From JBAOHV01 sp037045265 (GTDB taxonomy: Bacteria > Actinomycetota > Acidimicrobiia > Acidimicrobiales > Microtrichaceae): a stretch of DNA of 64,000 nt. Each line of letters starts with the position of its first letter. Positions within the stretch are counted from its first letter, which is position 1. The position numbers were made by a program, and so were the translations under genes. Below are positions 55,183 to 62,672 of the stretch, in pieces. Location: contig JBAOHV010000002.1 of NCBI GenBank assembly GCA_037045265.1, forward strand, positions 1 through 64,000, given 5' to 3'. Under the pieces are notes generated by a model, which ran no database searches, was not told the DNA's origin, and worked only from the letters and a program-made list of their open reading frames with translations.

Positions 55183-55947
55183 ATGCGGAACTTGTCTCGA
55201 ACGCTCTGGTCGGTGTGGTCCTGGTTCGTCTTCGGCACCTGCGTGGTGCTCTGGCTGCCGATGATGGCGATCGTATGGGTCGTCACGGCGCCGTTCGACC
55301 CTCCCCGCTACTGGACCGGCTATCTGTTCAGGAAGCTCCCGGTCGTTCACCAGAAGCTGAATCCGATGTGGAGGTTCGAGGTGGGCGGCGACATGCCGGC
55401 GGACCCGCGGAACCCGTACGTGATGGTCTCCAACCACGAGTCGTTCGTGGACATCCTCTTGATCAGCCACCTTCCGTGGGAGATGAAGTGGCTGTCGAAG
55501 AAGGAGAACTTCGCCATCCCGGTGGTCGGTTGGCTGATGCGCATGGCCCGTGATGTCGAGCTCGACCGCGGCGATTCCACCAGCGGTGCCAAGGCCATGC
55601 AGGAGTGCCGCAAGCGCCTGGATGAGCACGTCTCGGTGATGATCTTCCCGGAGGGCACCCGGTCGGTCACGGGCGATCTGCTGGCGTTCAAGGATGGCGC
55701 CTTCCGCCTGGCGATAGAGGCCGGGGTGCCGATCCTTCCTCTGGCCGTGCACGGAGCTGCCTCCGCGCTGCCCAAGCACGATTGGCGCTTCGGCCGCTCG
55801 ACAGCCGAGGTCCGGGTGCTCGAGCCGATCAGCACCGAGGGCCTCACCCTCGACGACGTGGCGCAGCTCAAGCAGCAGGTTCGTGAACGGATCGTGGCGG
55901 AGCTGTCCGACATGGGCCGTAGCTTCGAACAACCGGCTGCCGCCTGA
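55183..55947 (+). CDS. 1-acylglycerol-3-phosphate acyltransferase (PlsC-like)
   Basis: 254 residues. An N-terminal membrane helix (VFGTCVVLWLPMMAIVWVVTA) is followed by the four PlsC blocks: VSNHESFVDILL, MARDVELDRGDSTSG, IFPEGTRSVTG and GVPILPLAVHG. It makes phosphatidic acid from lysophosphatidic acid at the inner membrane. It is convergent with the second acyltransferase at 55954, six bases apart. Confidence 0.92.
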   Translation: MRNLSRTLWSVWSWFVFGTCVVLWLPMMAIVWVVTAPFDPPRYWTGYLFRKLPVVHQKLNPMWRFEVGGDMPADPRNPYVMVSNHESFVDILLISHLPWEMKWLSKKENFAIPVVGWLMRMARDVELDRGDSTSGAKAMQECRKRLDEHVSVMIFPEGTRSVTGDLLAFKDGAFRLAIEAGVPILPLAVHGAASALPKHDWRFGRSTAEVRVLEPISTEGLTLDDVAQLKQQVRERIVAELSDMGRSFEQPAAA

Positions 55948-55953
55948 ACCGGC

Positions 55954-56532
55954 TCAGCTGTCGCCGGCCCCTTCTTCCTCGCGCAGGCGCGGTGTCAGGA
56001 ACCTGTCGCTCTTCAGTCCGGTCTTGTCGGCGTAGAAGTCGCGGATCCGGTCCATGTCGGCCACCAGGTCGCCGCTCGGATGCAGCACCAGGCCGAAGCC
56101 GCCGCTGCGGCTCGCCTTGTCGACGTACGCGCAGACGATGGGCACATCGGCCAGCTCAGCGATCCGGTAGAAGCCCGACTTCCAGTACTCGACCGGGCTG
56201 CGGGTTCCTTCTGCTGGAACCACCAGGGCCAGCCGGTCGTGGCGGCCGAACTCGTCAGCCAGGTCGCCGACCAGGCCCTGTGGGCTCGAGCGCTGCACCG
56301 AGATGCCGCCCATGGCCCGGAAGAACGGTCCGAGGACCTTGTTGAACATCTGCGCCTTGCCGAGCCAGCGCATGTGGACCCCCATCACCTCGGCCATGGC
56401 CATGGTGACGGGGAAGTCCCAGTTGCTGGTGTGCGGCGCTGCGATGACGACGCATCGATCCGGAATCGGCTCCTGCACGACGGTCTTCCAACGGAAGAGG
56501 AACAGCCAGATCCGGGCGAGCAGCAGGCGCAT
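55954..56532 (-). CDS. Acyltransferase family protein (PlsC-like, divergent)
   Basis: About 192 residues. The blocks are AAPHTSNWDFPVTMA (His box with Asp), GGISVQRSSPQGLVGDLADE, VVPAEGTRSPVEYWKSGFY and VPIVCAYVDKASR. The sequence is close to the 1-acyl-glycerol acyltransferase-like proteins that carry PHTSNWD instead of NHxxxxD. The start at 56532 (MRLLLARIW) is the first usable start after the upstream gene's stop. It follows the dehydrogenase lipoprotein gene on the same strand. Confidence 0.82.
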   Translation of the reverse strand: MRLLLARIWLFLFRWKTVVQEPIPDRCVVIAAPHTSNWDFPVTMAMAEVMGVHMRWLGKAQMFNKVLGPFFRAMGGISVQRSSPQGLVGDLADEFGRHDRLALVVPAEGTRSPVEYWKSGFYRIAELADVPIVCAYVDKASRSGGFGLVLHPSGDLVADMDRIRDFYADKTGLKSDRFLTPRLREEEGAGDS

Positions 56533-56558
56533 CCACGAACCGTAGAGCCAGTCGTCGC

Positions 56559-57752
56559 TCAGACCGGCATCAGTCTGAAGATGCCCTTGCCCAGGCTGAT
56601 CACCAGCACTTCTGCGTTGCTGTCGGTCGCGAACGACACGATCTCCCACGGGTGATCGGTGAGCTGGGACTCGACGAACGAGTCGCCGTCACGGCCGAGC
56701 GCCCGGACACCTCCTTCGCAGATGTCCGCGAACAGGAACTGACCGTCGAGACCGGGGATGCGTTCGCCGCGGTACACAACTCCTCCGGTGATCGAGCAGC
56801 CCCGGTCCCGGCCGTAGGTGAAAACCGGTTCGACGAACGGGCCGTCGCTCGCTCCACCCGGGGCGGGGTCCGCGTCGTCGAACTCCTCGGTGCCCTCATA
56901 GAGGTCCCATCCGAAGTTCTTGCCATCTGCTTCGACATCGGCGGCGGGGATCCAGTTGATCTCCTCGAAGCTGTCCTGGCCGACATCCGCGATCCAAAGA
57001 TCGCCGGTCAGCGGGTCGAACGTGAAGCGCCACGGGTTGCGCAATCCGCTCGCCCAGGCGGCGTCCTCAGGGTCATCGGGCGGTGATGCCGGGTCGAAGC
57101 GCAGCATCTTTCCGAGCGCGGTCGACGGATCCTGGGCGCGTCCCTCCGGGTCGCCGCCGGAACCGCCGTCGCCGAGCCCGAAGTACAACAACCCGTCGGG
57201 GCCGAACTCGATGTGTCCGCCGTTGTGGTTCCAGTAGGGCTGCTCGACCTGGATCAGCTTGCGGCGACTGCTCGGGTCGGCGAACCACGCGCCGTCGCGC
57301 TGCTCCAGGGTGAACTCGTCCACCTGGCTGGCGGCCTCGCCGTCGGTGTAGCTGGCATAGAGGTGGGCGCCGTCGGGCGACAAGGCGATTCCGAGCAGGC
57401 CCCGTTCCGCCTCGGTCGACTCGACATCGTCGGTCAGGTCGATCACCGGCTCGTCGGTCACGACGAGCCGGTCGCCGTCAGGCAACGCCGAGACGATCAG
57501 GCCGGCCCGCTCGGCGATGATGATCGCGTCGCCCTCGGGTGCGGCGACGGCGGCGATGGGCTTGTCCACGTCGGCCTCGGTGTCCACCATCTCGACGCTC
57601 ACCGCGGCCCCGGGCGCTGGGACGTCCTCCCGGGTGGTGGCCATGTCGCTCGTCGTCGATACCGCCCCGTCGGCGGAGTCGCCACACGATGCCGCCATTA
57701 CGGCGAGTGAGCTGACTGCGGCTAGGAGCAGTCGGGTTCCAGGTGTTCTCAT
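56559..57752 (-). CDS. PQQ-dependent glucose/sorbosone dehydrogenase-like lipoprotein
   Basis: 397 residues. A lipoprotein signal (LAAVSSLAVMAASCGDS, Cys about 23) is followed by a six-bladed beta-propeller of the GSDH family. Seen are ERGLLGIALSPDGAHLY, QPYWNHNGGHIEFGPDGLLY, FGLGDGGSGGDPEGRAQDP, ASGLRNPWRFTFDPLTGDLW and DVGQDSFEEIN. GKNFGWDLYEGTE completes the pattern. It would oxidise a sugar outside the membrane using PQQ; some members do not use PQQ, so this is family inference. Confidence 0.9.
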   Translation of the reverse strand: MRTPGTRLLLAAVSSLAVMAASCGDSADGAVSTTSDMATTREDVPAPGAAVSVEMVDTEADVDKPIAAVAAPEGDAIIIAERAGLIVSALPDGDRLVVTDEPVIDLTDDVESTEAERGLLGIALSPDGAHLYASYTDGEAASQVDEFTLEQRDGAWFADPSSRRKLIQVEQPYWNHNGGHIEFGPDGLLYFGLGDGGSGGDPEGRAQDPSTALGKMLRFDPASPPDDPEDAAWASGLRNPWRFTFDPLTGDLWIADVGQDSFEEINWIPAADVEADGKNFGWDLYEGTEEFDDADPAPGGASDGPFVEPVFTYGRDRGCSITGGVVYRGERIPGLDGQFLFADICEGGVRALGRDGDSFVESQLTDHPWEIVSFATDSNAEVLVISLGKGIFRLMPV

Positions 57753-57824
57753 GGCACAATCATCGGCCGTGGACCGCCCCGCTGGAGGTCACCCGATGAT
57801 GGGGCCCGTCGTTCGGTGCTCCGG

Positions 57825-57830
57825 TAGAGT
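57825..57830 (+). promoter_or_regulatory. Candidate -10 box TAGAGT for the GtrA gene
   Basis: TAGAGT ends seven bases before the GTG at 57838, the usual leaderless spacing. Confidence 0.45.
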
Positions 57831-57837
57831 CTGCGCA

Positions 57838-58371
57838 GTGAATATCTCGCCGTCGTCGGTGCTCACCCATGCCCGCTCGCCCGAGGGACGCAAGCAGCTC
57901 CGCTACGCCGGGGTCTCCATCGTCTTCGTACCGCTCGGCCAGGTGCTCATCCAGTTGCTCGGTGCGCTCGCGTACACCCAGACGGTGAACGGCGTGCAGG
58001 AGACGAACTGGGTCGCCGCGTCGATCACCAGCGCCGCGATCCTGACGGTCCCGAACTTCTTCGCCAACAAGCACTGGGTGTGGAAGGACACCTCCAAGGA
58101 CAACCTGCGTACACAGGTCATCGTCTTCTGGGTTGCCGCGATGCTCGGTGTGAGCTTCGCCACGGGGCTCACGCTCCTGGTCGACTGGATGATCGAGAGC
58201 CACGGTTGGATCGAGAAGGTGGCGGTGTTCTTCGCCCAGCTCGCCGGGTTCGGCATCGTGTGGCTGGGGCGCTACGTCATCCTCGACCGTTGGATCTTCA
58301 AGGTCACCCACCACGGCGAGGAGCCGGGTGAGGAAGACCTCGAGATGATGCACGGCGACCTGCCGATCTGA
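57838..58371 (+). CDS. GtrA-family membrane protein
   Basis: About 177 residues with four helices: LRYAGVSIVFVPLGQVLIQL, ASITSAAILTVPNFFANKHWVW, VFWVAAMLGVSFATGLTLLV and FAQLAGFGIVWLGRYVILDRWIF. GtrA proteins flip or export lipid-linked sugars for cell-surface glycosylation. The ILTVPNFFANKHWVWK stretch is the family hallmark. GTG 57838 fits a leaderless mRNA. An upstream ATG at 57796 with GGAGG before it is a real alternative and would add 14 residues. The following methyltransferase gene is 11 bases downstream. Confidence 0.85.
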   Translation: MNISPSSVLTHARSPEGRKQLRYAGVSIVFVPLGQVLIQLLGALAYTQTVNGVQETNWVAASITSAAILTVPNFFANKHWVWKDTSKDNLRTQVIVFWVAAMLGVSFATGLTLLVDWMIESHGWIEKVAVFFAQLAGFGIVWLGRYVILDRWIFKVTHHGEEPGEEDLEMMHGDLPI

Positions 58372-58382
58372 ACGGCGAACCA

Positions 58383-59015
58383 GTGATGGATCCGGTCAGG
58401 CGTCAGGCGGCAGAAGCGGCGCGTGGTTTCATGCCTGCCGACGAAGGACTGGCCTTGTACGAGGCCGGCCTCGAGGCGACACGCCGAGTGCCGGGCGCCC
58501 CGCTGCTCGAGGTCGGCTCCTACTGCGGCAAGTCGACGGTGTATCTGGGTTCAGCGGCCGCCGAGGGCGACACCGTGCTGGTGGCTGTCGACCACCACCG
58601 GGGTTCGGAGGAGAACCAGCCCGGTTGGGAGTGGCACGAACCTGACCTGGTGGATCCCGAGTTGGGGGTGATGGACACGCTTCCGTGGTTCCGTCGAACC
58701 GTCCACCGCGCCGGGGTCGAGAGCCACGTCGTCGCGGTCGTAGGTGACTCCCCGACGGTGGCGCGCGTCTGGTCCACCCCTTGTGCGCTGGTGTTCATCG
58801 ACGGCGGCCACGGCGAGCAGCCCGCGGCGCTCGACCACGAGCTGTGGACACCGCATGTGGCGCCGGGTGGCCTGCTCGCGATCCACGACGTCTTCCCCGA
58901 TCCGGCCGACGGGGGCCGCCCGCCCTACGAGCAGATCTACCTGCCGGCGATTCAGTCCGGACGTTTCGTCGAGGTCGGTTCGACCGGTTCGCTGCGGGTG
59001 CTGGAACGGGTCTGA
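58383..59015 (+). CDS. Class I SAM-dependent methyltransferase
   Basis: 210 residues. The SAM-binding region reads APLLEVGSYCGKSTVYLGSA, followed by VLVAVDHHRGSEENQPGWEW. HVVAVVGDSPTVAR and CALVFIDGGHGEQPAALDHELW then APGGLLAIHDVFPDP complete the Rossmann pattern of the Methyltransf_24 type. Substrate unknown; acting with the GtrA protein on surface glycans is possible. Its 3' end overlaps the convergent gene by 64 bases. Confidence 0.85.
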   Translation: MMDPVRRQAAEAARGFMPADEGLALYEAGLEATRRVPGAPLLEVGSYCGKSTVYLGSAAAEGDTVLVAVDHHRGSEENQPGWEWHEPDLVDPELGVMDTLPWFRRTVHRAGVESHVVAVVGDSPTVARVWSTPCALVFIDGGHGEQPAALDHELWTPHVAPGGLLAIHDVFPDPADGGRPPYEQIYLPAIQSGRFVEVGSTGSLRVLERV

Positions 59016-59404
59016 GAATCGGTGCGAAGGCCTACGCCAGCCGCCTTCGCCAGCGAAACCGGGTCGAGACCGGCTTCTTCGCGTCGGTGTCGGGCCCGTG
59101 CCGACGAGCGCCACACCAACACGACGATCACGGCGATCGCGACCAGGACCATCCAGAAGAGTGCTGCCTGGCGTGAGCCCCCCGGCTCTCCGGAGTTGAC
59201 GGGTGTCGCACCCGAGTTCGGCTTGGGCAGGCTGTTGCCGAGGTCCCGGTTGTCGGTCGGCAGGGTCGAGGTCGTCTGAACGCTCGGCTCGGCCTGCGAG
59301 GAAGCAGCGACTGTCGCTCCCACCGGAGCGGCAGCGCCGAAGATGGAGGCGCCGAGAAGCAGCGCGGCGGCGACCGCCAGGGTGACGTGGGGGCGAGGGG
59401 TCAT
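58952..59404 (-). CDS. Small exported single-pass membrane protein
   Basis: 150 residues. An N-terminal signal (VTLAVAAALLLGASIFGAAAPVGA), a Ser/Thr/Pro-rich exposed linker, a membrane helix (ALFWMVLVAIAVIVVLVWR) and a basic cytoplasmic tail (ARARHRREEAG). No domain recognised. It lies 19 bases downstream of the QW-barrel gene on the same strand and probably belongs to that operon. The 64-base overlap with the convergent methyltransferase gene is long but not exceptional. Confidence 0.65.
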   Translation of the reverse strand: MTPRPHVTLAVAAALLLGASIFGAAAPVGATVAASSQAEPSVQTTSTLPTDNRDLGNSLPKPNSGATPVNSGEPGGSRQAALFWMVLVAIAVIVVLVWRSSARARHRREEAGLDPVSLAKAAGVGLRTDSQTRSSTRSEPVEPTSTKRPD

Positions 59405-59423
59405 CGAAGGAGTCTCCCGCGGT

Positions 59424-60473
59424 TCAGCCCGATACGTCGGGCAGGGCGGCGTGGTCGGTGAACAGCGTCGCGGTGGCGGACTCGCCACCGAGGGCATCGG
59501 CGGCCAGCACGACCGCGGCTGCGGTGTATGTGGACTGCTCTCCCCCGGGGAAGTTGACCTCCTCGGGAACGACGATCCCGGTCCAGTAGCGCTCGTTGGG
59601 GTCACGCAGTCGCTGGGCCCACCCGAACAGACGCAGGGCACCGGCGCGATCACCGACGGCCAGGTGGGCGATCGCGCACTCGCACGTCTCGGCCGCGGTG
59701 ATCCACGGGCGGTCCGACACGCAGCGGATGCCCCAGCCGTCGATGGTGAAGGCTTCGCTGCGGTGGTCCAGGCGTTCGCGGCCCGTCTCTCCGCGGATCA
59801 CGCCGCACAGAACCGGGTAGTACCAATCCATGGCCCAGCGGTGCTTCGGGGCGAACGCGTCGGGGTCCTCACGGATGACCCGGTCCAGTCGGGCCGCGCC
59901 GAGCTCCCAGTTGGGGCGTTCGTGGCCGAGCTCACGGGCGACCGCTATGGCGCAACGCAGGCTGTGGCAGATCGATGACGAGCCGGTCAGCAACGCGAAG
60001 GTGAACGGGGTCGAATCGGCGTGGCGTGCCCAGATGATCTCCCCGCGGGGCTGCTGCAGCGCGAGCACGAAGTCGGTCGCGTCGCGCACCATCGGCCACA
60101 GCTCTTCGAGCGTGCCCCGGTCGCGGTAGGTCAACCAGTGGAACCAGACCCCGGCAGCCACGTAGGCGACGCAGTTGGCGTCGAGCTTGTCATTCTCGAT
60201 CCCGTCCGCGACGTAGTACTGGTGCCAGGAACCGTCCTCGCGCTGGAGCGACTGGAGCCACTCCAGGCCGCGCTCGGCGCCCGATCGGTGCCCGCCGAGC
60301 ATCAGAGCCATGAGCGCCTCGGTGTGGTTCCACACGTCAGCGTGGCCACCCGGGAACCAGGGAACCATGCCGGTGGGTAGCTGCCACTCGGCTATGGCGT
60401 CGACGGTCGCACAGAGTTGCTCGGCGGTGACCAGCTCGTCGATGTCGACGAGTGACGGGGCGGCCTCAGCCAC
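59424..60473 (-). CDS. Prenyltransferase/squalene-cyclase-like (alpha/alpha) barrel protein
   Basis: 349 residues. A QW-type motif (WLQSLQREDGSWHQYYVADG) and repeated helical pairs suggest an (alpha/alpha)6 barrel of the squalene-cyclase/prenyltransferase or six-hairpin glycosidase kind. The DXDD catalytic motif of squalene-hopene cyclase is not evident. Conserved-looking acidic and aromatic stretches are VPWFPGGHADVWNHTEALMA and HRWAMDWYYPVLCGVI. It follows a methyltransferase (8-base overlap) and a GT4 glycosyltransferase, so it may act on a glycosylated product. Name is by resemblance only. Confidence 0.65.
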   Translation of the reverse strand: MAEAAPSLVDIDELVTAEQLCATVDAIAEWQLPTGMVPWFPGGHADVWNHTEALMALMLGGHRSGAERGLEWLQSLQREDGSWHQYYVADGIENDKLDANCVAYVAAGVWFHWLTYRDRGTLEELWPMVRDATDFVLALQQPRGEIIWARHADSTPFTFALLTGSSSICHSLRCAIAVARELGHERPNWELGAARLDRVIREDPDAFAPKHRWAMDWYYPVLCGVIRGETGRERLDHRSEAFTIDGWGIRCVSDRPWITAAETCECAIAHLAVGDRAGALRLFGWAQRLRDPNERYWTGIVVPEEVNFPGGEQSTYTAAAVVLAADALGGESATATLFTDHAALPDVSG

Positions 60474-61296
60474 GGACGCCGGCGGTCTCGGGGGCGGGCG
60501 CTGCGAAGTTCACCTTGGCACGGCCGGCGCTCTCCGGTCGCGCGTCTGCCTCGGTCGCCGTGGATCCGGAACCGCCTGTCGTGGGCTTGGCCGAGTAGAC
60601 GACGACGCTCTTGCCGAGCACCGGATTCAGGAGACGCTCGGTGGTCCGGGTGAGAGCGGGGGCCTTGGCGATGTCCCAGACCAGCAGGCGGTGGTAGGCC
60701 TGCACGAGCGGGTGCACGTCGTTGGTGGGGCCGATCAGGCACTTGAGCCACCAGTACGGCGAATGCAGAGCGTGGGCCCGGTGAGACGCTCCGGGCTCGA
60801 GCCCTGCGCCGCTCAGTCGGTGGCGGAAAAGCTGCTCGGTGTAGATGCGCACGTGACCGCCAGCGGCCAGCGGCGCGTGGTACTCGGCGGACAACGCCCA
60901 GCAGATCTTCTCGGGGAACCAGGCGGGAACGGTCGCGGCTAGTACCCCGCCTGGCTTGAGCACGCGGCGGATCTCGGCCATGGCGCCCGTGTCGTCGGGG
61001 ATGTGCTCGAAGACCTCGGAGCAGATCACCCGGTCGAAGGTGTCGTCGGGGAACGGCAGGTGCAGCGCGTCGCCGTTGAGCGCGACGCCCAGTCCGTCGG
61101 CTGGCGCTTCGCCGGCCTCGCGCATCGCCCAGAAGAGCTTGCGCACGTCGCCTAGCTCGCTGAAGTCGTAGTCGAGTGAGATGACCCGGGCACCGCGCCG
61201 GAAGCACTCGAAAGAGTGCCGTCCCGCGCCTGCGCCCATGTCGAGAACCAGGTCATCGGCTCGCAGGCCGAGCAGGTCGTAGTCGACGGTCAGCAC
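60466..61296 (-). CDS. Class I SAM-dependent methyltransferase
   Basis: 276 residues. Motif I is VLDMGAGAGRHSFECFRRGA, the acidic strand ISLDYDFSEL, then LPFPDDTFDRVICSEVFEHI and LKPGGVLAATVPAW. This is a Methyltransf_11 core with a C-terminal extension. The GTG at 61296 starts one base after the GT4 stop, so the two are coupled. Together with the QW-barrel gene they form a small operon that could build and methylate a glycolipid or glycan. Confidence 0.88.
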   Translation of the reverse strand: MLTVDYDLLGLRADDLVLDMGAGAGRHSFECFRRGARVISLDYDFSELGDVRKLFWAMREAGEAPADGLGVALNGDALHLPFPDDTFDRVICSEVFEHIPDDTGAMAEIRRVLKPGGVLAATVPAWFPEKICWALSAEYHAPLAAGGHVRIYTEQLFRHRLSGAGLEPGASHRAHALHSPYWWLKCLIGPTNDVHPLVQAYHRLLVWDIAKAPALTRTTERLLNPVLGKSVVVYSAKPTTGGSGSTATEADARPESAGRAKVNFAAPAPETAGVRG

Positions 61297-61297
61297 G

Positions 61298-62627
61298 TCA
61301 GCCCCTCCACGGGTTGGCGGCCGCGTCGTCGAGGAGCGCCCGGTAGTGGTCGACGGTGCGCACCGCGGTGTGGCGCCAGCTCCAGCGGTTGATTACACGG
61401 TCGCGGCCGGCAGAGCCGATGCGCAGAGCGCCGGTCGGGTCGTCGAGCGCACGACGGATGCCGGCGGCGAGCGACTCGCTGTCACCGGGAATCGTCATGT
61501 AGCAGGTCTCTCCGTCGGACCCGGCGACCTCGGGGATGGCGCCGCCGGTGGTGGCCACGAGCGGACAGCCGGTGCTCATGGCTTCGATCGCGGGCAGCGA
61601 GAAGCCCTCGTAGAGCGACGGTACGACGGCGCAAGCGGACTCGTTGTAGAGCTCGACGATCCGCTCGTCGCTGATGCCGGAGACGAACTCCACCGCCCCC
61701 TGCAGGCCCAACTGCTCGATCGTGCGCTGAGCGGCAGAGCCTTCCTTGAGGCGGCCGACCATGACGAGCTTGAGCTCGGGGCGATCGGCGCGCAGCTTGG
61801 CCAGGGCCTCGAGAAGGTAGCGCTGACCCTTCATCGCGACGTCCGACGACGCGGTCGAGATGATCTGGTTCGGCTTGCGCTCGATGCCCGGGATCGGGAC
61901 GAAGAGGTCGGGGTCGACACCCACCGGCACGATGAACAGCTTCTCGGGCGACACCTGATGGTCGCGGCAGATGTCGTCGTAGGAGTTGCGGGACACGGTG
62001 ATGACCCGACGCAGGCGCTTGGCGACCCGCGTCTGCATCTTGGTGAACGCGTACCGAACGCGACTTGGACCAACGCTGCCACGGCGTCTCGGCATGCTCC
62101 ATCTCCAGGCGACGGTCCATGGTGATGGGGTGGTGGATGGTGCCCAGGACCGGTAGCCCCATGCGCTCCATCATCAACAGTCCGTAGCCCAGGCACTGGT
62201 TGTCCTGGACCAGGTCGAACTCGCCGGCGCGCTGGCGTAGGTGGTCCCAGGCGCGCAACGAGAAGGAGAGCGGCTCGGGGAAGGTGCCGGTGGAGAAGGC
62301 GGTCACCTCGGCCCAGTCCCAGCGATCCTTCAGCTCCCAGAACGCGGGCATGCGCATGGGGAAGTACTCGTTGTAGATATCCAGGCTGGGCAGCTCGATC
62401 AGTGGGACACGTTCATCCACGATCGGGTACGGCTGCCCGGACAGGACCTCGGCGTGGTGGCCGAGGTCGACGAGCGCCTTGGTCAGGTGGCGGGTGTACA
62501 CACCCTGGCCGCCCACGTGGGGCTTGCCACGGTAGGTCAGGTACACGATGCGCAACGGGTCGTCCGGTCCCGGTGCCCGGCGCGGTGATCCTGCTGCGGA
62601 CCGGGGGAGGAAGGAGCCGTTCTGCAT
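61298..62627 (-). CDS. Glycosyltransferase family 4, one frame break
   Basis: About 442 residues. GT-B fold: N-terminal IVYLTYRGKPHVGGQGVYTR and LPVLGTIHHPITMDRRLE, then VITVSRNSYDDICRDH, IVPVGVDPDLFVPIPG, LVMVGRLKEGSAAQ and the donor-binding VPSLYEGFSLPAIEAMSTGCPLVAT. The two halves meet near 62065, where removing one base gives WSKSVRYAFTKMQTRV. It probably transfers a sugar from a nucleotide donor to a lipid or surface acceptor. It is the first gene of the GT4-methyltransferase-barrel operon. Confidence 0.9.
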
Positions 62628-62672
62628 GACCCCGAAGCTTCGTGGGGCGAAGCGGGATCGGTCAAATGGCCA

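Noticed and set aside
1301..62627. Programmed ribosomal frameshifting as the cause of the split genes
   Set aside because: No slippery heptamers or common structure recur at the breaks, and eight events in one gene would be unworkable. Sequence error explains them better.
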